Assembly (NCBI RefSeq): GCF_002135315.1
Contig: NZ_NEGA01000001.1
Span: 217,564 to 281,563, forward strand
Reading direction: 5' to 3'
DNA length: 64,000 nt
DNA from: Acinetobacter sp. ANC 3903
GTDB lineage: Bacteria > Pseudomonadota > Gammaproteobacteria > Pseudomonadales > Moraxellaceae
The translations under genes were made by a program, and so were the position numbers. Shown here piece by piece: positions 39,507-49,474 of this stretch (position 1 is the first letter of the stretch; each line of letters begins with the position of its first letter). The notes beneath the pieces are model-generated. The model was not told the DNA's origin, did not search any database, and worked only from the letters and a program-made list of their open reading frames with translations.

Positions 39507-40013
39507 ATGCATAATTTACTGATTCGTAGCGAAAATCCTGCTGATGATGCAGCAATTAGCCATGTGATTGAACAGGCATTTCAAAAGCAGCAATACTCCA
39601 GTCATAACGAACAATTCATTGTCACTGCCCTGCGCAAAGCCAATGCCCTGAGCATTTCTTTGGTCGCTGTTTTAAATCAGCACATTGTGGGACATATCGC
39701 TATTTCACCGGTACAAATTTCTTCAGGTGTGCAAGGCTGGTATGGTTTAGGGCCTGTAGCTGTTTTACCAGAATGGCAATTGCAAGGGATAGGTTCAGCA
39801 CTCATCCAATCCGGATTAAGCCAATTGAAAACTCATGCAGCCAAAGGCTGTGTGGTTTTAGGTGATCCGGATTTCTATGCCCAATTTGGTTTTAAGGCAG
39901 TTCCTGAACTCATCTTGGAGCATGTTCCGGCTCAATACTTTCAGGCTTTGTCTTTTCAGGGAGATATACCTCAAGCTTATGTCAGCTATCATGCTGCATT
40001 TTCTGCTACATGA
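39507..40013 (+). CDS. GNAT family N-acetyltransferase
   Basis: The 168-residue product follows the GNAT fold: N-terminal strand-helix LIRSENPADDAAISHVIEQ, the central strand YGLGPVAVLPEWQLQGIGSALI with the acetyl-CoA-binding Q/RxxGxG/A signature (QLQGIGSAL), then CVVLGDPDFYAQFGF. It resembles the YhbS-type group, whose substrates are mostly unknown. It lies 6 bases after comM, so it is likely co-transcribed. It has no aminoglycoside-acetyltransferase hallmarks that I can recognise. Confidence 0.85.
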   Translation: MHNLLIRSENPADDAAISHVIEQAFQKQQYSSHNEQFIVTALRKANALSISLVAVLNQHIVGHIAISPVQISSGVQGWYGLGPVAVLPEWQLQGIGSALIQSGLSQLKTHAAKGCVVLGDPDFYAQFGFKAVPELILEHVPAQYFQALSFQGDIPQAYVSYHAAFSAT

Positions 40014-40081
40014 GCAAAAATAAAGCATTGCTTTATTTTTAGCGCAAGGGACAAAATGTCAGAAGCCCCCAATTAGCTCCA

Positions 40082-40118
40082 TAAAAAAACCTCCAAAGTC
40101 ATGCTTTAGAGGTTTTTT
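40082..40118. terminator. terminator between the GNAT gene and the TorF porin
   Basis: AAACCTCCAAAG faces CTTTAGAGGTTT around a 5-base loop, one mismatch, with A- and T-runs on both sides. It serves both convergent genes. Confidence 0.85.
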
Positions 40119-40136
40119 TATGCCTTGAAATTACAA

Positions 40137-40898
40137 TTAGAATGTTTTGGTTAGGGTAAATACCGCACCGGTATCCACCGCACGTTCTGCAACATCCGAT
40201 AAACCATCAGTATCAATATTGGTTCCTACAGCTGCCAGTTCAGCACTGGCACCTGGAATGGATTTAAAGCCATAGCTTAGCCCCACTTTCCAATCTACAT
40301 AATTATCATCACCATTAAAGGTATATTTGTCTTCATCTACAACGGTATAGCCTACAGCAGCAACCCCACCAAAACCTGATGAACCAAATGGAACTGAATA
40401 ACCCACATTCACATTCCAGCTGTCTGCATCTACACCCGCATAGTCATTGGTATAATTGAGATTGGTTAAAATGCTGTCACCTTCCGCAATCACACTCTTG
40501 AAGCCTAATTTACCGTATAATTCAACCCAGCTCAGATCAGTGGCACTTGGATAATTATAGTACACCACCCCAACATCTAATGTCGGTTTGCTACTGAAAG
40601 CTTCAAGGGTAGTGGCATAGCCAAGCGATGGATCCAGTTCCAGGCTAGGTGTGCCGCTGCCAAAATTCACATTGGAACCCCACAAGCCAAAATATAACCC
40701 TGAAGCATGAGCTAGCGTGAATCCTGCTTGTACGGCTGGATCATTTTCTGTTTGAGTCAGACCACGGAAACGATAGTCTGTAGTGACGGCTGCACTACCA
40801 CTAAAAGACAGGCCAAAAGGTAAGGCAGGTGCATCTGCAGCAAATACAGCACCTGACATAGTAGCTAAAGTGGTCACAGCAAATAATTTTTTAAGCAT
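40137..40898 (-). CDS. TorF family putative outer membrane porin
   Basis: The 253-residue precursor has a signal peptide (MLKKLFAV, cleavage at VFA-AD, residue 20) followed by repeated amphipathic beta strands with aromatic girdles and a C-terminal Phe (VFTLTKTF), the usual sign for Bam-dependent insertion. The segment VTTDYRFRGLTQTENDPAVQAG is the hallmark of the TIGR02001/TorF family. The cargo is unknown; in some bacteria the family is linked to TonB-independent uptake. It lies alone, before a long AT-rich gap. Confidence 0.85.
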   Translation of the reverse strand: MLKKLFAVTTLATMSGAVFAADAPALPFGLSFSGSAAVTTDYRFRGLTQTENDPAVQAGFTLAHASGLYFGLWGSNVNFGSGTPSLELDPSLGYATTLEAFSSKPTLDVGVVYYNYPSATDLSWVELYGKLGFKSVIAEGDSILTNLNYTNDYAGVDADSWNVNVGYSVPFGSSGFGGVAAVGYTVVDEDKYTFNGDDNYVDWKVGLSYGFKSIPGASAELAAVGTNIDTDGLSDVAERAVDTGAVFTLTKTF

Positions 40899-41183
40899 TT
40901 TATAGATCCCCGACAGATTTTTATGGATTCAAGAGATATCAGCAATTGCTATGCCAGTTTAAAAAATAACACAGTAATTTTTAGCCCGTAAATCGCCAAC
41001 AATATATTAATATATTGATATTTATTAATTTATTATTTAAAAATAAAAGCAAGACCTAGTCATTTTTCGAGCTTCACCAGATTGACAGCTTTCTCTCTTT
41101 TAGATGGTCTGCATGCTGATATAGCTTAAATATTTATTTACAACCTGCCTTATTTTGAGACTGTTTTTCGGGTGGAGCTAAAA

Positions 41184-41330
41184 ATGCCTAGAAAAAGTGC
41201 ACAAAAAATATTCACTGTACGCTTATTTATGCATCGCACTCCTTCTCTGACTAAAATCGGCTATTTAAAACCCAAATCCACCAGCTCAAAAATCTTTATC
41301 AAAATCAGCTGCTACCTTCTCACGCTTTAA
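41184..41330 (+). CDS. possible 48-residue basic peptide
   Basis: In the gap before the OprD porin there is an ATG at 41184 with GGAG 6 bases upstream (41174-41177). The frame gives 48 residues, strongly basic (MPRKSAQKIF, later KSTSSKIFIKIS), with no membrane helix. I do not recognise it. It may be a real small gene, a remnant, or chance. Confidence 0.2.
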   Translation: MPRKSAQKIFTVRLFMHRTPSLTKIGYLKPKSTSSKIFIKISCYLLTL

Positions 41331-41382
41331 TCAAGCAATATTGGCCATGCTTTGAGCACGCATCGCAGTAGATGTCGGGAGC

Positions 41383-41651
41383 ATGACCTCCTGCAAAGTT
41401 CTATTTAAAACCTTAATCTTGATCTGCACACGATTATTCAAAGCTCCTAACCTAGACTGGCCAATAGCTGCGAACCCAAGAATACATCAGCTTTTATGTA
41501 CCTATGCCCAACTGATAGCTAAAAACAAATCATTATTTTTATCTCACTGCCTGAATTTTATACACTGAAGACTGATGTGGACTTTTTTGCTGATGATCAG
41601 ACCGTATTTTCGACTCATATAAATCAGGAACTTATTGCGCGCAAAAAATAA
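41383..41651 (+). pseudogene. possible decayed coding remnant
   Basis: Frame one (to the stop at 41566-41568) includes NLDWPIAANPRIHQLLCTY and ends LFLSHCLNFIH. Moving two bases on, another frame continues from 41571 with TDVDFFADDQTVFSTHINQ and stops at 41651. The joint protein-like character on both sides of the shift suggests the tail of a gene broken by a frameshift. I cannot name the family. No start signal is evident. Confidence 0.3.
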
Positions 41652-42241
41652 TACAATCTTATGTGGACTTAGCAGAATTTATTCTGGCTATAGAATTATC
41701 AATATTTTACTCAATGATAAACCGAACAATAAGAATTAAAACTTTGTCTATAATTTTTGGTCAATTTTTAAAGCATGTTTATGGAACAAAAAAAATCGAC
41801 ATATAAACCCAGTTTTTTAACCCAAAAATCTTATTATTTCAGGGAAAAATCAGCTGATCTTGCTACTTTTTTAAAAATAAAATCATTATAAAGAGGTGTT
41901 TCTGCTGATATCATTGGTTGATAAAAGCCATGTTTTAGGGCTGATATCAAAATTTAGGGCGCTAAAATAGCATTTTTCAAAACCATAACTCCCTATCAAT
42001 TTTTAATGAGGCATCGGCATTAGCCCAGAATTTATTTAGAGTTAAAATATCATATTGTTTTGTAAAAAAATTTAAACGAATAATAATTTTTTAATATTTT
42101 ATTAACCAAAAGGTATAATTTACATTTAAACATATTATAACTTTAATTAAATAAAATGTATTAAAAAAAGCTTTTTTTGCGATACATTACGTATACAATT
42201 CTGCCAATTTCTTCTCCCATTTTGTATAAGGCTCTCTCCCA

Positions 42242-43576
42242 ATGCAAAAAGCTAAAAAACTTACTTTAGCAGTTTTAATTCAAGCTGCCTTAATTTCAAC
42301 TGTATATGCTAGCGAGCAAAGCGAATCGAAAGGCTTTGTTGAAGATGCAGAAGGTTCTGTATTGTTCCACACAGGCTATTTAAGCCGTGACAAAAAAAAT
42401 GGTGTAGATGACACCAGCTCTTTTGCTCAAACAGCAATTGTGAAGCTGGATTCCGGCTACACTAAAGGCTTGATAGGTTTTGGTGTGGGTGTCGTGGGTG
42501 ATGCTTCATTTAAATTAGGCGAAAATAAAAATGCCGGTAATGGCATGATTCCACGTGAAACAGGCTTAAACATTAACGGTGAACTCACCAAAGGTGCAGG
42601 TGATACTTATGATCACTGGACCCGTGGTGGTGCCAATGTAAAAGCACGTGTATCCAATACTGATGTACGTTATGGTACTCAAGTTTTGGACTTGCCTGTA
42701 TTAGCCAGCAATACAGCTCGCTTAGTTCCTGAATATTTCGACGGCTTCCTTGTAACAAGCCGTGAAATTAAAGGCCTGGAACTAACCGCAGGTAAATTCA
42801 CTAAAAACCAGTATTCAGACCAGATCAATTCAGATGGTAATAAACTAGACCGTGCAGTGGTTTGGGGTGCTAAATATAAAGTGAATGATGCTTTAAATAC
42901 TGCATACTATGGTGTAGACATTAAAGATAAATTAGAACGTCACTATGCAAATGTGAACTATAAACAAGCCTTGGCAAATGACAGTTCATTCACTTATGAC
43001 TTCAGCGGCTATCATACTGAATGGGATCGTAGCGCCAATAGCAACTTATATTCATTTATTGGTTCAGCTGATGGTGATTACCAAAACTCAATTTGGGCAG
43101 TGTCTGGTACTTATAACAAAGGTCCGCATAATGTCATGTTGGCTTACCAGCAAAACTCAGACAATACTGGTTATGACTATGGTTTAGGTCGAGGTGTGGG
43201 TGACGGTCATCAAACCATTTACATGCCAAACTCTTATCTGTCAGACTTTATTGGTAATGACGAAAAATCAGCGCAAATTCAATATACCTACGACTTTGGT
43301 GCAATGAATATCCCTGGTTTAACCTGGACATCAGCGTTCGTTTACGGTTGGGATATCAAAGCAACTGATAATAAGGGAACAATGATCAGTGACGATGCTC
43401 AAGAACGCGAGTTCTTTAACCAGGTGAAATATACTGTTCAAAGCGGTTTTGCCAAAGATGCGAGCTTACGCGTACGTAATTCTTACTACCGTGCAAGCAA
43501 TGATTATCAAAGTAATTACATCGGTGATACCAATGAATGGCGTATTTTCCTGGATATTCCTGTGAAATTATTTTAA
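42242..43576 (+). CDS. OprD/Occ family outer membrane porin
   Basis: The 444-residue precursor has a signal peptide (cleavage near VYA-SE, residue 23). The mature part starts with the OprD hallmark FVEDAEGSVLFHTGYLSRDKK split at the first strand, has ITGLELTAGKF-like strands (here IKGLELTAGKFTKNQ), and ends in an aromatic residue (LDIPVKLF). Such porins take up carboxylates and basic amino acids and can let in carbapenems. From memory, A. baumannii OccAB1 (about 43 kDa) lies next to ppa as here, so this is probably its orthologue. It is followed by a strong terminator. Confidence 0.9.
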   Translation: MQKAKKLTLAVLIQAALISTVYASEQSESKGFVEDAEGSVLFHTGYLSRDKKNGVDDTSSFAQTAIVKLDSGYTKGLIGFGVGVVGDASFKLGENKNAGNGMIPRETGLNINGELTKGAGDTYDHWTRGGANVKARVSNTDVRYGTQVLDLPVLASNTARLVPEYFDGFLVTSREIKGLELTAGKFTKNQYSDQINSDGNKLDRAVVWGAKYKVNDALNTAYYGVDIKDKLERHYANVNYKQALANDSSFTYDFSGYHTEWDRSANSNLYSFIGSADGDYQNSIWAVSGTYNKGPHNVMLAYQQNSDNTGYDYGLGRGVGDGHQTIYMPNSYLSDFIGNDEKSAQIQYTYDFGAMNIPGLTWTSAFVYGWDIKATDNKGTMISDDAQEREFFNQVKYTVQSGFAKDASLRVRNSYYRASNDYQSNYIGDTNEWRIFLDIPVKLF

Positions 43577-43596
43577 TTCACAGTAAGTTCAAGAGA

Positions 43597-43630
43597 TAAA
43601 AAAACCTGCACATTGTGCAGGTTTTTTTTG
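43597..43630. terminator. symmetrical terminator between the OprD porin and ppa
   Basis: AACCTGCACA (43603-43612) faces TGTGCAGGTT (43614-43623), with seven A before and eight T after. It can act on both strands for the convergent genes. Confidence 0.9.
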
Positions 43631-43671
43631 TTTTTAGATTTTAAAAATAAAAGCTAAAAACAAAAAATCAA

Positions 43672-44202
43672 TTATGCATTTTTGTAAGCTTCGATTGAGC
43701 TAAGTACTTCTTGTTTCGCAACATCAGCACCTTCCCAACCACTTAACTTAACCCATTTTCCTGGCTCTAAGTCTTTGTAGTGCTGGAAGAAGTGTTCAAT
43801 TTGGCTGATCAACAACGGAGGAAGATCAGTGTACTCTTGAACATCTTTGTAGATCGGTGTCAATTTTTCGTGTGGAACTGCAACCAGTTTCGCGTCAATA
43901 CCACCATCATCTTCCATGTTCAATTTGCCCACAGGACGGCAACGAATGACTGAACCTGGTTCAACCGGATGTGGAGTTACAACCAATACGTCTAATGGGT
44001 CACCATCAAGAGATAATGTATTTGGTACATAACCATAGTTTGCTGGGTAGAACATTGCAGTACCCATGAAACGGTCTACAAATAATGCATCAGAATCTTT
44101 GTCGATTTCATATTTGATTGGTGCTGCATTTGCAGGAATTTCAATAATTACATAGATGTCGTTTGGTGCATCTTTACCCGCTGGGATATTGCTGTAGCTC
44201 AT
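43672..44202 (-). CDS. ppa: inorganic pyrophosphatase
   Basis: This family I pyrophosphatase hydrolyses pyrophosphate made by nucleic acid and protein synthesis. The product is 176 residues from the ATG at 44202 ([11 protein letters not shown]); an in-frame ATG at 44220 would add six residues, but GAG at a proper distance favours 44202. Conserved metal and substrate residues appear in [35 protein letters not shown] and the DxDPxD-type signature GDPLDVL. Length equals E. coli Ppa. Confidence 0.96.
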   Translation of the reverse strand: MSYSNIPAGKDAPNDIYVIIEIPANAAPIKYEIDKDSDALFVDRFMGTAMFYPANYGYVPNTLSLDGDPLDVLVVTPHPVEPGSVIRCRPVGKLNMEDDGGIDAKLVAVPHEKLTPIYKDVQEYTDLPPLLISQIEHFFQHYKDLEPGKWVKLSGWEGADVAKQEVLSSIEAYKNA

Positions 44203-44326
44203 AGCATCACTCTTTAACAAGTTAAATCTTTTTAAAACCGCAATGATTATAACGGTTTTTGCGTATTAAATAACTTTTCGATTATACATCTGCTGAGTGA
44301 AAATATGTATTTCCACATTTTGCAGC

Positions 44327-44728
44327 TCAGGTGGTTAATTTAATGACCAGAAGCAACAAGCAAATCGGGCAAAGCAAGGACAAGATCCAGATAATGGAAC
44401 GCAAAGTGGCCCAATTGGCTAAATAACAGATTCCGTAGAAAATACGGAGTAAAATATATGCCACACCAAAAGTCATAATGATGTTTTGAGAAACCACCAT
44501 ATATTCTGCCATTAAAATAGAGGCAATAAATAAAGGTAAACTTTCAAAACTGTTTTGTTGTACCGCATGGGCACGTGCGGCCAAACCTGTGGTTTTGGCC
44601 AAAAATTCGCGCGGATTCTGGTTGTCTCGTGCTTTAAAACCTGCTGTTTTTTTTGCAATAGTGGTAAAAACATAGGGCAATAAACATGCAATTAAGATGA
44701 GATAGATTATTCCGCTAATGCTTTGCAT
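44327..44728 (-). CDS. MAPEG family membrane protein
   Basis: The 133-residue product has four membrane helices and the MAPEG-type segment NPREFLAKTTGLAARAHAVQQNSFESLPLF between helices 1 and 2, here quoted in its two halves: NPREFLAKTTGLAARA and HAVQQNSFESLPLF. The RAHAxQNSFE core is characteristic. Eukaryotic members are glutathione-dependent enzymes in eicosanoid metabolism; the bacterial role is unknown. It follows ppa's start by about 600 bases in the opposite order (it lies upstream of ppa, same strand, 125 bases away). Confidence 0.88.
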   Translation of the reverse strand: MQSISGIIYLILIACLLPYVFTTIAKKTAGFKARDNQNPREFLAKTTGLAARAHAVQQNSFESLPLFIASILMAEYMVVSQNIIMTFGVAYILLRIFYGICYLANWATLRSIIWILSLLCPICLLLLVIKLTT

Positions 44729-44833
44729 CTCATTTTTCTCATTAAAATTTTATGCTGCCTATCATAGCATGGCGTTTTCACAATATTTTTTGTAAATTAT
44801 AGTGTTTTTATAAATCAGCAATAAGGATCCATG

Positions 44834-45214
44834 ATGGTCAATCCTGATCAAGACAAAATGTTTGATGTACTCGAAAAGCAGCGCCAACATCAACGTAAAG
44901 TGGATCGTGTACTCAAAGTCGTATTGCCTATTGTTGCATTCTTGGTTGCTACAATTTGTGCCAATATGAATGTCGGGTCTATGCTGGGTACCCTGATTAT
45001 TTTAATTGTAGCTTTATGGATGGTCGCCATTAAACGACAACATTTATGGTCTTGGTTATTCGGTATTTTGGTCTATTGCCTCATCGACAACTATTTCAGC
45101 TATGGTAGCTTGTATTTACCCGGCTTTAGCCGTCAATTTGGCACTATGTTTACCTTTGTCGGTATTTTTGGCATAGCACGTCCCTATATTGATCGATGGC
45201 TGTTAAAAGATTAA
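44834..45214 (+). CDS. uncharacterised small membrane protein
   Basis: The 126-residue product starts at one of two adjacent ATG codons (44831 or 44834); AAGGA at 44823-44827 lies 6 bases from the second, so I use that. A charged cytoplasmic N-terminus (about 30 residues, heptad-like KQRQHQRKVDRVLK) precedes four hydrophobic segments. The sequence CLIDNYFSYGSLYLPGFSRQ is distinctive but I cannot name the family. It is divergent from the MAPEG gene and convergent with fadD. Function unknown. Confidence 0.7.
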   Translation: MVNPDQDKMFDVLEKQRQHQRKVDRVLKVVLPIVAFLVATICANMNVGSMLGTLIILIVALWMVAIKRQHLWSWLFGILVYCLIDNYFSYGSLYLPGFSRQFGTMFTFVGIFGIARPYIDRWLLKD

Positions 45215-45223
45215 GGCCCAAAT

Positions 45224-45256
45224 AAAAAAAAGCGCCGATCACGGCGCTTTTTTTTA
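45224..45256. terminator. symmetrical terminator before fadD
   Basis: GCGCCG (45232-45237) and CGGCGC (45242-45247) form the stem around ATCA, with eight A before and nine T after. It can end both convergent genes. Confidence 0.92.
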
Positions 45257-45265
45257 TTGCAGCAT

Positions 45266-46942
45266 TTATGCAGTTTTACGCAAGTCTTTACGCAAGATTT
45301 TACCTACGTTGGACTTCGGTAATTCTTCCATAAATTCAACATAACGAGGACGTTTATAACCGGTTAAGTTTTCTTTAGCGAAAGCAAGTACTTCTTCAGT
45401 TGTCAGTGATGGATCTTTTTTCACAACAAACAGTTTAGGCACTTCACCTGATTTTTCATCAGGTACACCAATTGCAGCAACTTCCAATACTTTCGGATGC
45501 TTAGAAATCACTTCTTCAATTTCTGAAGGATAAACGTTAAAGCCAGACACCAAGATCATGTCTTTCTTACGATCGACAATCTTGATATAACCACGAGAAT
45601 CCATTACACCGATATCACCGGTACGGAAGAAACCATGGGTCATCACTTTTTCAGTTTCATCTGGACGGTTCCAGTAGCCTTTCATGACTTGTGGACCACG
45701 AATCGAGATTTCGCCTTGCTCACCCAGAGCAACTTCATTGCCATCATCATCCAGAATAGCAACTTCAGTCAGTGGCAATGGGATACCAATGGTACCGCTG
45801 AATTCAGTTGATTGCGGTGGATTCGCTGTTGCAACAGGTGAAGTTTCAGATAGACCGTAACCTTCAATGATATTGGTACCGGTAACTCTCTTCCATGCTT
45901 CAGCAGTAGAAGGCAATACTGCCATACCACCACCCATAGCCATTTTCAGTTTGCTATGATCAAGCTGTTTAAATTCTTCATTGTTTACCAATGCATTAAA
46001 CAAGGTATTCACTGCCGGGAAGAATGATGGCTGGTATTTACGCAGTTCTTTCATTACCCCAGGTAGGTCACGCGGGTTTGGAATAAGTACGTTGGCTTGA
46101 CCTTTATACATGCCGTACAACGCGCAGACCATGAATGCAAAGATGTGATAAAGCGGTAAAGCACAGAAAATGCGGTCATCCGGTTGCCCATCTTGAGCAC
46201 CAAATTTACTTTGGAAAATACCGTCACACTGCAACATGTTCGCAACCAGGTTACGATGGGTCAGTTCAGCACCTTTAGAAACACCTGTGGTACCACCGGT
46301 ATATTGAAGTACCGCTGTATCACTTAGCGTGAGATTAGGACGTTTATAGTTACTTGCGCTCACTTTAGCCATTGCTGCGTTAAAGCGGATATGTCCTGGA
46401 ATATTCCAAGCTGGGATTTGCTTACGTACTGAACGTAACACAAAATTCACCAGTGTACCTTTTAAGGCACCTAGCATATCCCCCACAGAAGCCACGACAA
46501 CGTGCTTCACAGGAGTTTTACCAATAATAGCCTGATAAACTGTTGCAAAGTTTTCAACAATAACAAGTACTTCCGAACCTGAGTCATTTAACTGATGCTC
46601 AAGCTCACGCGAGGTATATAACGGATTTACGTTAACCAGTATCAGACCGGCACGGAAGATACCCAATGCCACGACAGGATATTGAAGGACGTTTGGCATC
46701 ATCACCGCCACACGTGTACCTTTTTCCAAACCTAAACTTTGTAAATATGTTGCAAATTTACGACTTGCTTCTTCCAACTCATTAAAAGTGAGCACTTTAT
46801 CCATGAAAATAAAGGCATCACGTGAGCCAAATTTTTGAAAATTGCGTTCAAATACATCAACTAATGAGGTATTTTCAGCAGGTAATTCTACAGTTTCCGG
46901 AATCCCTGTCTTTTGGTATTCAGCGAACCAAATCTTTTCCAT
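45266..46942 (-). CDS. fadD: long-chain fatty acid--CoA ligase
   Basis: The enzyme activates fatty acids to acyl-CoA at the inner membrane for beta-oxidation or membrane lipid use. The 558-residue product has the AMP-binding P-loop YTGGTTGVSKGA, the GYGLSETSP linker motif, the TGDIG block and the C-terminal DRKKDMILVSGFNVYPSEIEE, quoted in part, with the catalytic Lys in KSNVGKILRKDLR. Acinetobacter has several such ligases, so the fadD symbol is by closest resemblance. It stands alone between a terminator and parC. Confidence 0.9.
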   Translation of the reverse strand: MEKIWFAEYQKTGIPETVELPAENTSLVDVFERNFQKFGSRDAFIFMDKVLTFNELEEASRKFATYLQSLGLEKGTRVAVMMPNVLQYPVVALGIFRAGLILVNVNPLYTSRELEHQLNDSGSEVLVIVENFATVYQAIIGKTPVKHVVVASVGDMLGALKGTLVNFVLRSVRKQIPAWNIPGHIRFNAAMAKVSASNYKRPNLTLSDTAVLQYTGGTTGVSKGAELTHRNLVANMLQCDGIFQSKFGAQDGQPDDRIFCALPLYHIFAFMVCALYGMYKGQANVLIPNPRDLPGVMKELRKYQPSFFPAVNTLFNALVNNEEFKQLDHSKLKMAMGGGMAVLPSTAEAWKRVTGTNIIEGYGLSETSPVATANPPQSTEFSGTIGIPLPLTEVAILDDDGNEVALGEQGEISIRGPQVMKGYWNRPDETEKVMTHGFFRTGDIGVMDSRGYIKIVDRKKDMILVSGFNVYPSEIEEVISKHPKVLEVAAIGVPDEKSGEVPKLFVVKKDPSLTTEEVLAFAKENLTGYKRPRYVEFMEELPKSNVGKILRKDLRKTA

Positions 46943-47090
46943 AATGCGTATTACTCCAATCTTAATCCTTAGTTTTTAAACTGTTTTTTTCTTTGCTGAA
47001 CCTAGTTTTTTCCTTTTATGGTGTTCAACAAAGCATCCATTTGCACGAATTAAACCATATATAGCCTATTTCGTATCCGGGATGCTAGTT

Positions 47091-49310
47091 TTATCTTTGA
47101 ATGAACAGTCTATTTGCTTTTTGATATCCTCGTGGTAAGAGTTGACCTTTACTGCCTCGCTTACCAATATATTTTTGAAGATCATCGCCTTTTAGTTTTA
47201 ATTGTTGCTGTCCAGCAACTACTTGAATTATTTCATCTAAATTAAGCATTGTCATGGATACAATTTGATCTTTTGTTTCGAGTTGTATCAATTTATTACC
47301 TTTACCTTTATTCAGACTTGGTAATTCTGACAAATCGACCACCAGCATACGTCCCGCTGAACTAAGCAAGGCTACATGGGTCGCCTGTTCTATTGCCTGC
47401 AGTGGCATTGCTTTAGCATCTTCCGGCACAGTCAGGAAGGATTTACCGGCTTTGGCATTGGTATCCAGCTGTTTCGCCTGGGTTTTAAAACCATAACCTT
47501 TGGAACTTAAGGCCAAAACTTCCGTTTCATCCTCAGCAATAAAGATTTGAATAAACCCGACGCCGCTGGCAGGTGATAGTTTGGAACTTAAAGGTTCACC
47601 CAAACCACGCGCCGAGGGCAGACTGTTAATGGCCAGCGCATAACTTCGACCGGTATCGTCCAGTACATAGACCCGTTGATTAGACTTACCCTGGGCATGA
47701 CTTAAATATTGGTCGCCGGCACGGAAGTTGAGATTTTCAGCATCGACCTCATGGCCTTTGGCAGAGCGAATCCAGCCGGCTTCAGACAACACCACAGTCA
47801 CCGGATCGGCCGGCAACATGTCCTGTTCATTGATGGCAAGTGCTTCAGCACGTTTTACAATTGGTGAACGACGGTCGTCGCCAAACTTTTTCGCATCTTC
47901 TTTTAATTCATTGATGATCAATGCTTTTAAAGATTCAGGATTGGCCAGTTGTTCACGAATAATGGCTGCTTTTGCTTCCAGTTCTTCCTGTTCACGGCGC
48001 ATTTCCATTTCTTCAAGTTTAGCCAAATGACGTAACTTGAGTTCTAAAATGGCTTCGGCCTGAATTTCATCAATATTAAAGTGAGACATCAATACCGGTT
48101 TAGGCTGATCTTCTTCACGAATAATACGAATCACTTCATCAATGTTTAAATAGGCAATGATCAGACCTACAAGAATATGCAGGCGTTTTTCAATTTTATT
48201 TAAATGATATTGCAGACGGCGGGTTACGGTATTTTTACGAATCTCGATCCATTCCAGCAGGATACGACGAATCGATTTCACTTGCGGACGGCCATCAGCA
48301 CCAATCATGTTCATGTTGACACGATAGCTGGATTCCAGATCGGTAGTGGCAAATAGATGACTCATCACCGCTTCGGCATCAATGCGGTTGGAACGCAGCA
48401 CAATCACCAGACGGGTTGGATTCTTATGATCCGATTCGTCACGCAGGTCACTGACCAATGGCAATTTTTTTGCCTGCATCTGATCGGCAATCTGGGTAAT
48501 GACTTTGGAACCCGACACCTGATACGGCAAGTCGGTAATCACGATTTCATTTCTTTCTATTTTATAGACCGCACGGGTACGGTAACTGCCACGACCTGTG
48601 GTTTGTATTTTGAGCAATTCTTCAGGTGAAGTAATAATTTCCGCTTTGGTGGGCAAGTCAGGCGCTGGAATATACTCAGCCACTTTTTCATCGGACAGAT
48701 TCGGATTACGAATCAGGGCGATGGTGCCTTTGACCACTTCGCGCAAGTTATGCGGGGGAATATCGGTGGCCATGCCGACTGCAATCCCGGTGGTGCCGTT
48801 CAATAAAATATTCGGTACGCGTGCAGGTAAATTCACCGGCTCTTTCATGGAACCATCAAAGTTGTCCTGCCAGTCACAGGTACCCTGCCCCAGTTCAGAC
48901 AACAGCACTTCACTGTATTGCGACAGCTTGGCTTCGGTATAACGCATCGCCGCGAAGGATTTCGGATCATCCGGTGAACCCCAGTTACCTTGACCTTCAA
49001 TAAAAGGATAACGATAACTGAATGGCTGTGCCATCAGCACCATGGCTTCATAACAGGCAGAGTCACCATGCGGATGGTACTTACCCAGTACATCACCCAC
49101 GGTACGGGCAGATTTTTTTGGCTTGCCGCTATGCTTTAAGCCCAGTTCACTCATCGCGAAGACAATACGACGCTGTACCGGTTTTAAACCGTCACTGATA
49201 TGCGGCAATGCACGATCCATAATCACGTACATGGCATAGTTAAGGTAAGCTTGTTCAGTAAATTCGGCTACGGAACGATTTTCTGTCGCATGATGCACAA
49301 GGCTGGTCAT
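47091..49310 (-). CDS. parC: DNA topoisomerase IV subunit A
   Basis: ParC is the DNA-cutting subunit of topoisomerase IV, which unlinks daughter chromosomes. The 739-residue product has the active-site Arg123-Tyr124 ([11 protein letters not shown]) and the quinolone-resistance region [12 protein letters not shown] with Ser84 and Glu88, the susceptible residues in A. baumannii numbering. The C-terminal beta-pinwheel domain (about 490-735) is present. The C-terminal domain lacks the GyrA box (QRRGGKG) in clear form, supporting ParC over GyrA. It stands alone. Confidence 0.96.
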   Translation of the reverse strand: MTSLVHHATENRSVAEFTEQAYLNYAMYVIMDRALPHISDGLKPVQRRIVFAMSELGLKHSGKPKKSARTVGDVLGKYHPHGDSACYEAMVLMAQPFSYRYPFIEGQGNWGSPDDPKSFAAMRYTEAKLSQYSEVLLSELGQGTCDWQDNFDGSMKEPVNLPARVPNILLNGTTGIAVGMATDIPPHNLREVVKGTIALIRNPNLSDEKVAEYIPAPDLPTKAEIITSPEELLKIQTTGRGSYRTRAVYKIERNEIVITDLPYQVSGSKVITQIADQMQAKKLPLVSDLRDESDHKNPTRLVIVLRSNRIDAEAVMSHLFATTDLESSYRVNMNMIGADGRPQVKSIRRILLEWIEIRKNTVTRRLQYHLNKIEKRLHILVGLIIAYLNIDEVIRIIREEDQPKPVLMSHFNIDEIQAEAILELKLRHLAKLEEMEMRREQEELEAKAAIIREQLANPESLKALIINELKEDAKKFGDDRRSPIVKRAEALAINEQDMLPADPVTVVLSEAGWIRSAKGHEVDAENLNFRAGDQYLSHAQGKSNQRVYVLDDTGRSYALAINSLPSARGLGEPLSSKLSPASGVGFIQIFIAEDETEVLALSSKGYGFKTQAKQLDTNAKAGKSFLTVPEDAKAMPLQAIEQATHVALLSSAGRMLVVDLSELPSLNKGKGNKLIQLETKDQIVSMTMLNLDEIIQVVAGQQQLKLKGDDLQKYIGKRGSKGQLLPRGYQKANRLFIQR

Positions 49311-49474
49311 AAAAGCGTGAAATCCTAAATAATTCGTTTTTGTATCTACGTTGTTATGCTATGTCGCAGGTGCAGACTACACAAGGGCAGTAACCCACAC
49401 TCTGCGACAAATTGTGTCTTATGGACTAAAAATATCCATTTTATAAGGGTCAATCAACTAAAAAATCGGCAATT

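Larger units (their letters stand above)
40899..42241. other. 1.3 kb AT-rich intergenic region before the OprD porin
   Basis: No convincing intact gene of normal size. It holds the promoter of the TorF gene on the left, a possible 48-residue ORF (41184-41330), a possible decayed coding remnant (41383-41651), and from about 41690 to 42180 very AT-rich DNA with many A and T tracts, which presumably includes the OprD promoter and may bind nucleoid proteins such as H-NS. Confidence 0.6.

Noticed and set aside
39507..40013. GNAT protein as an antibiotic acetyltransferase
   Set aside because: The sequence fits general YhbS-type acetyltransferases and lacks features of known resistance enzymes; it is tied to comM, not to a resistance context.
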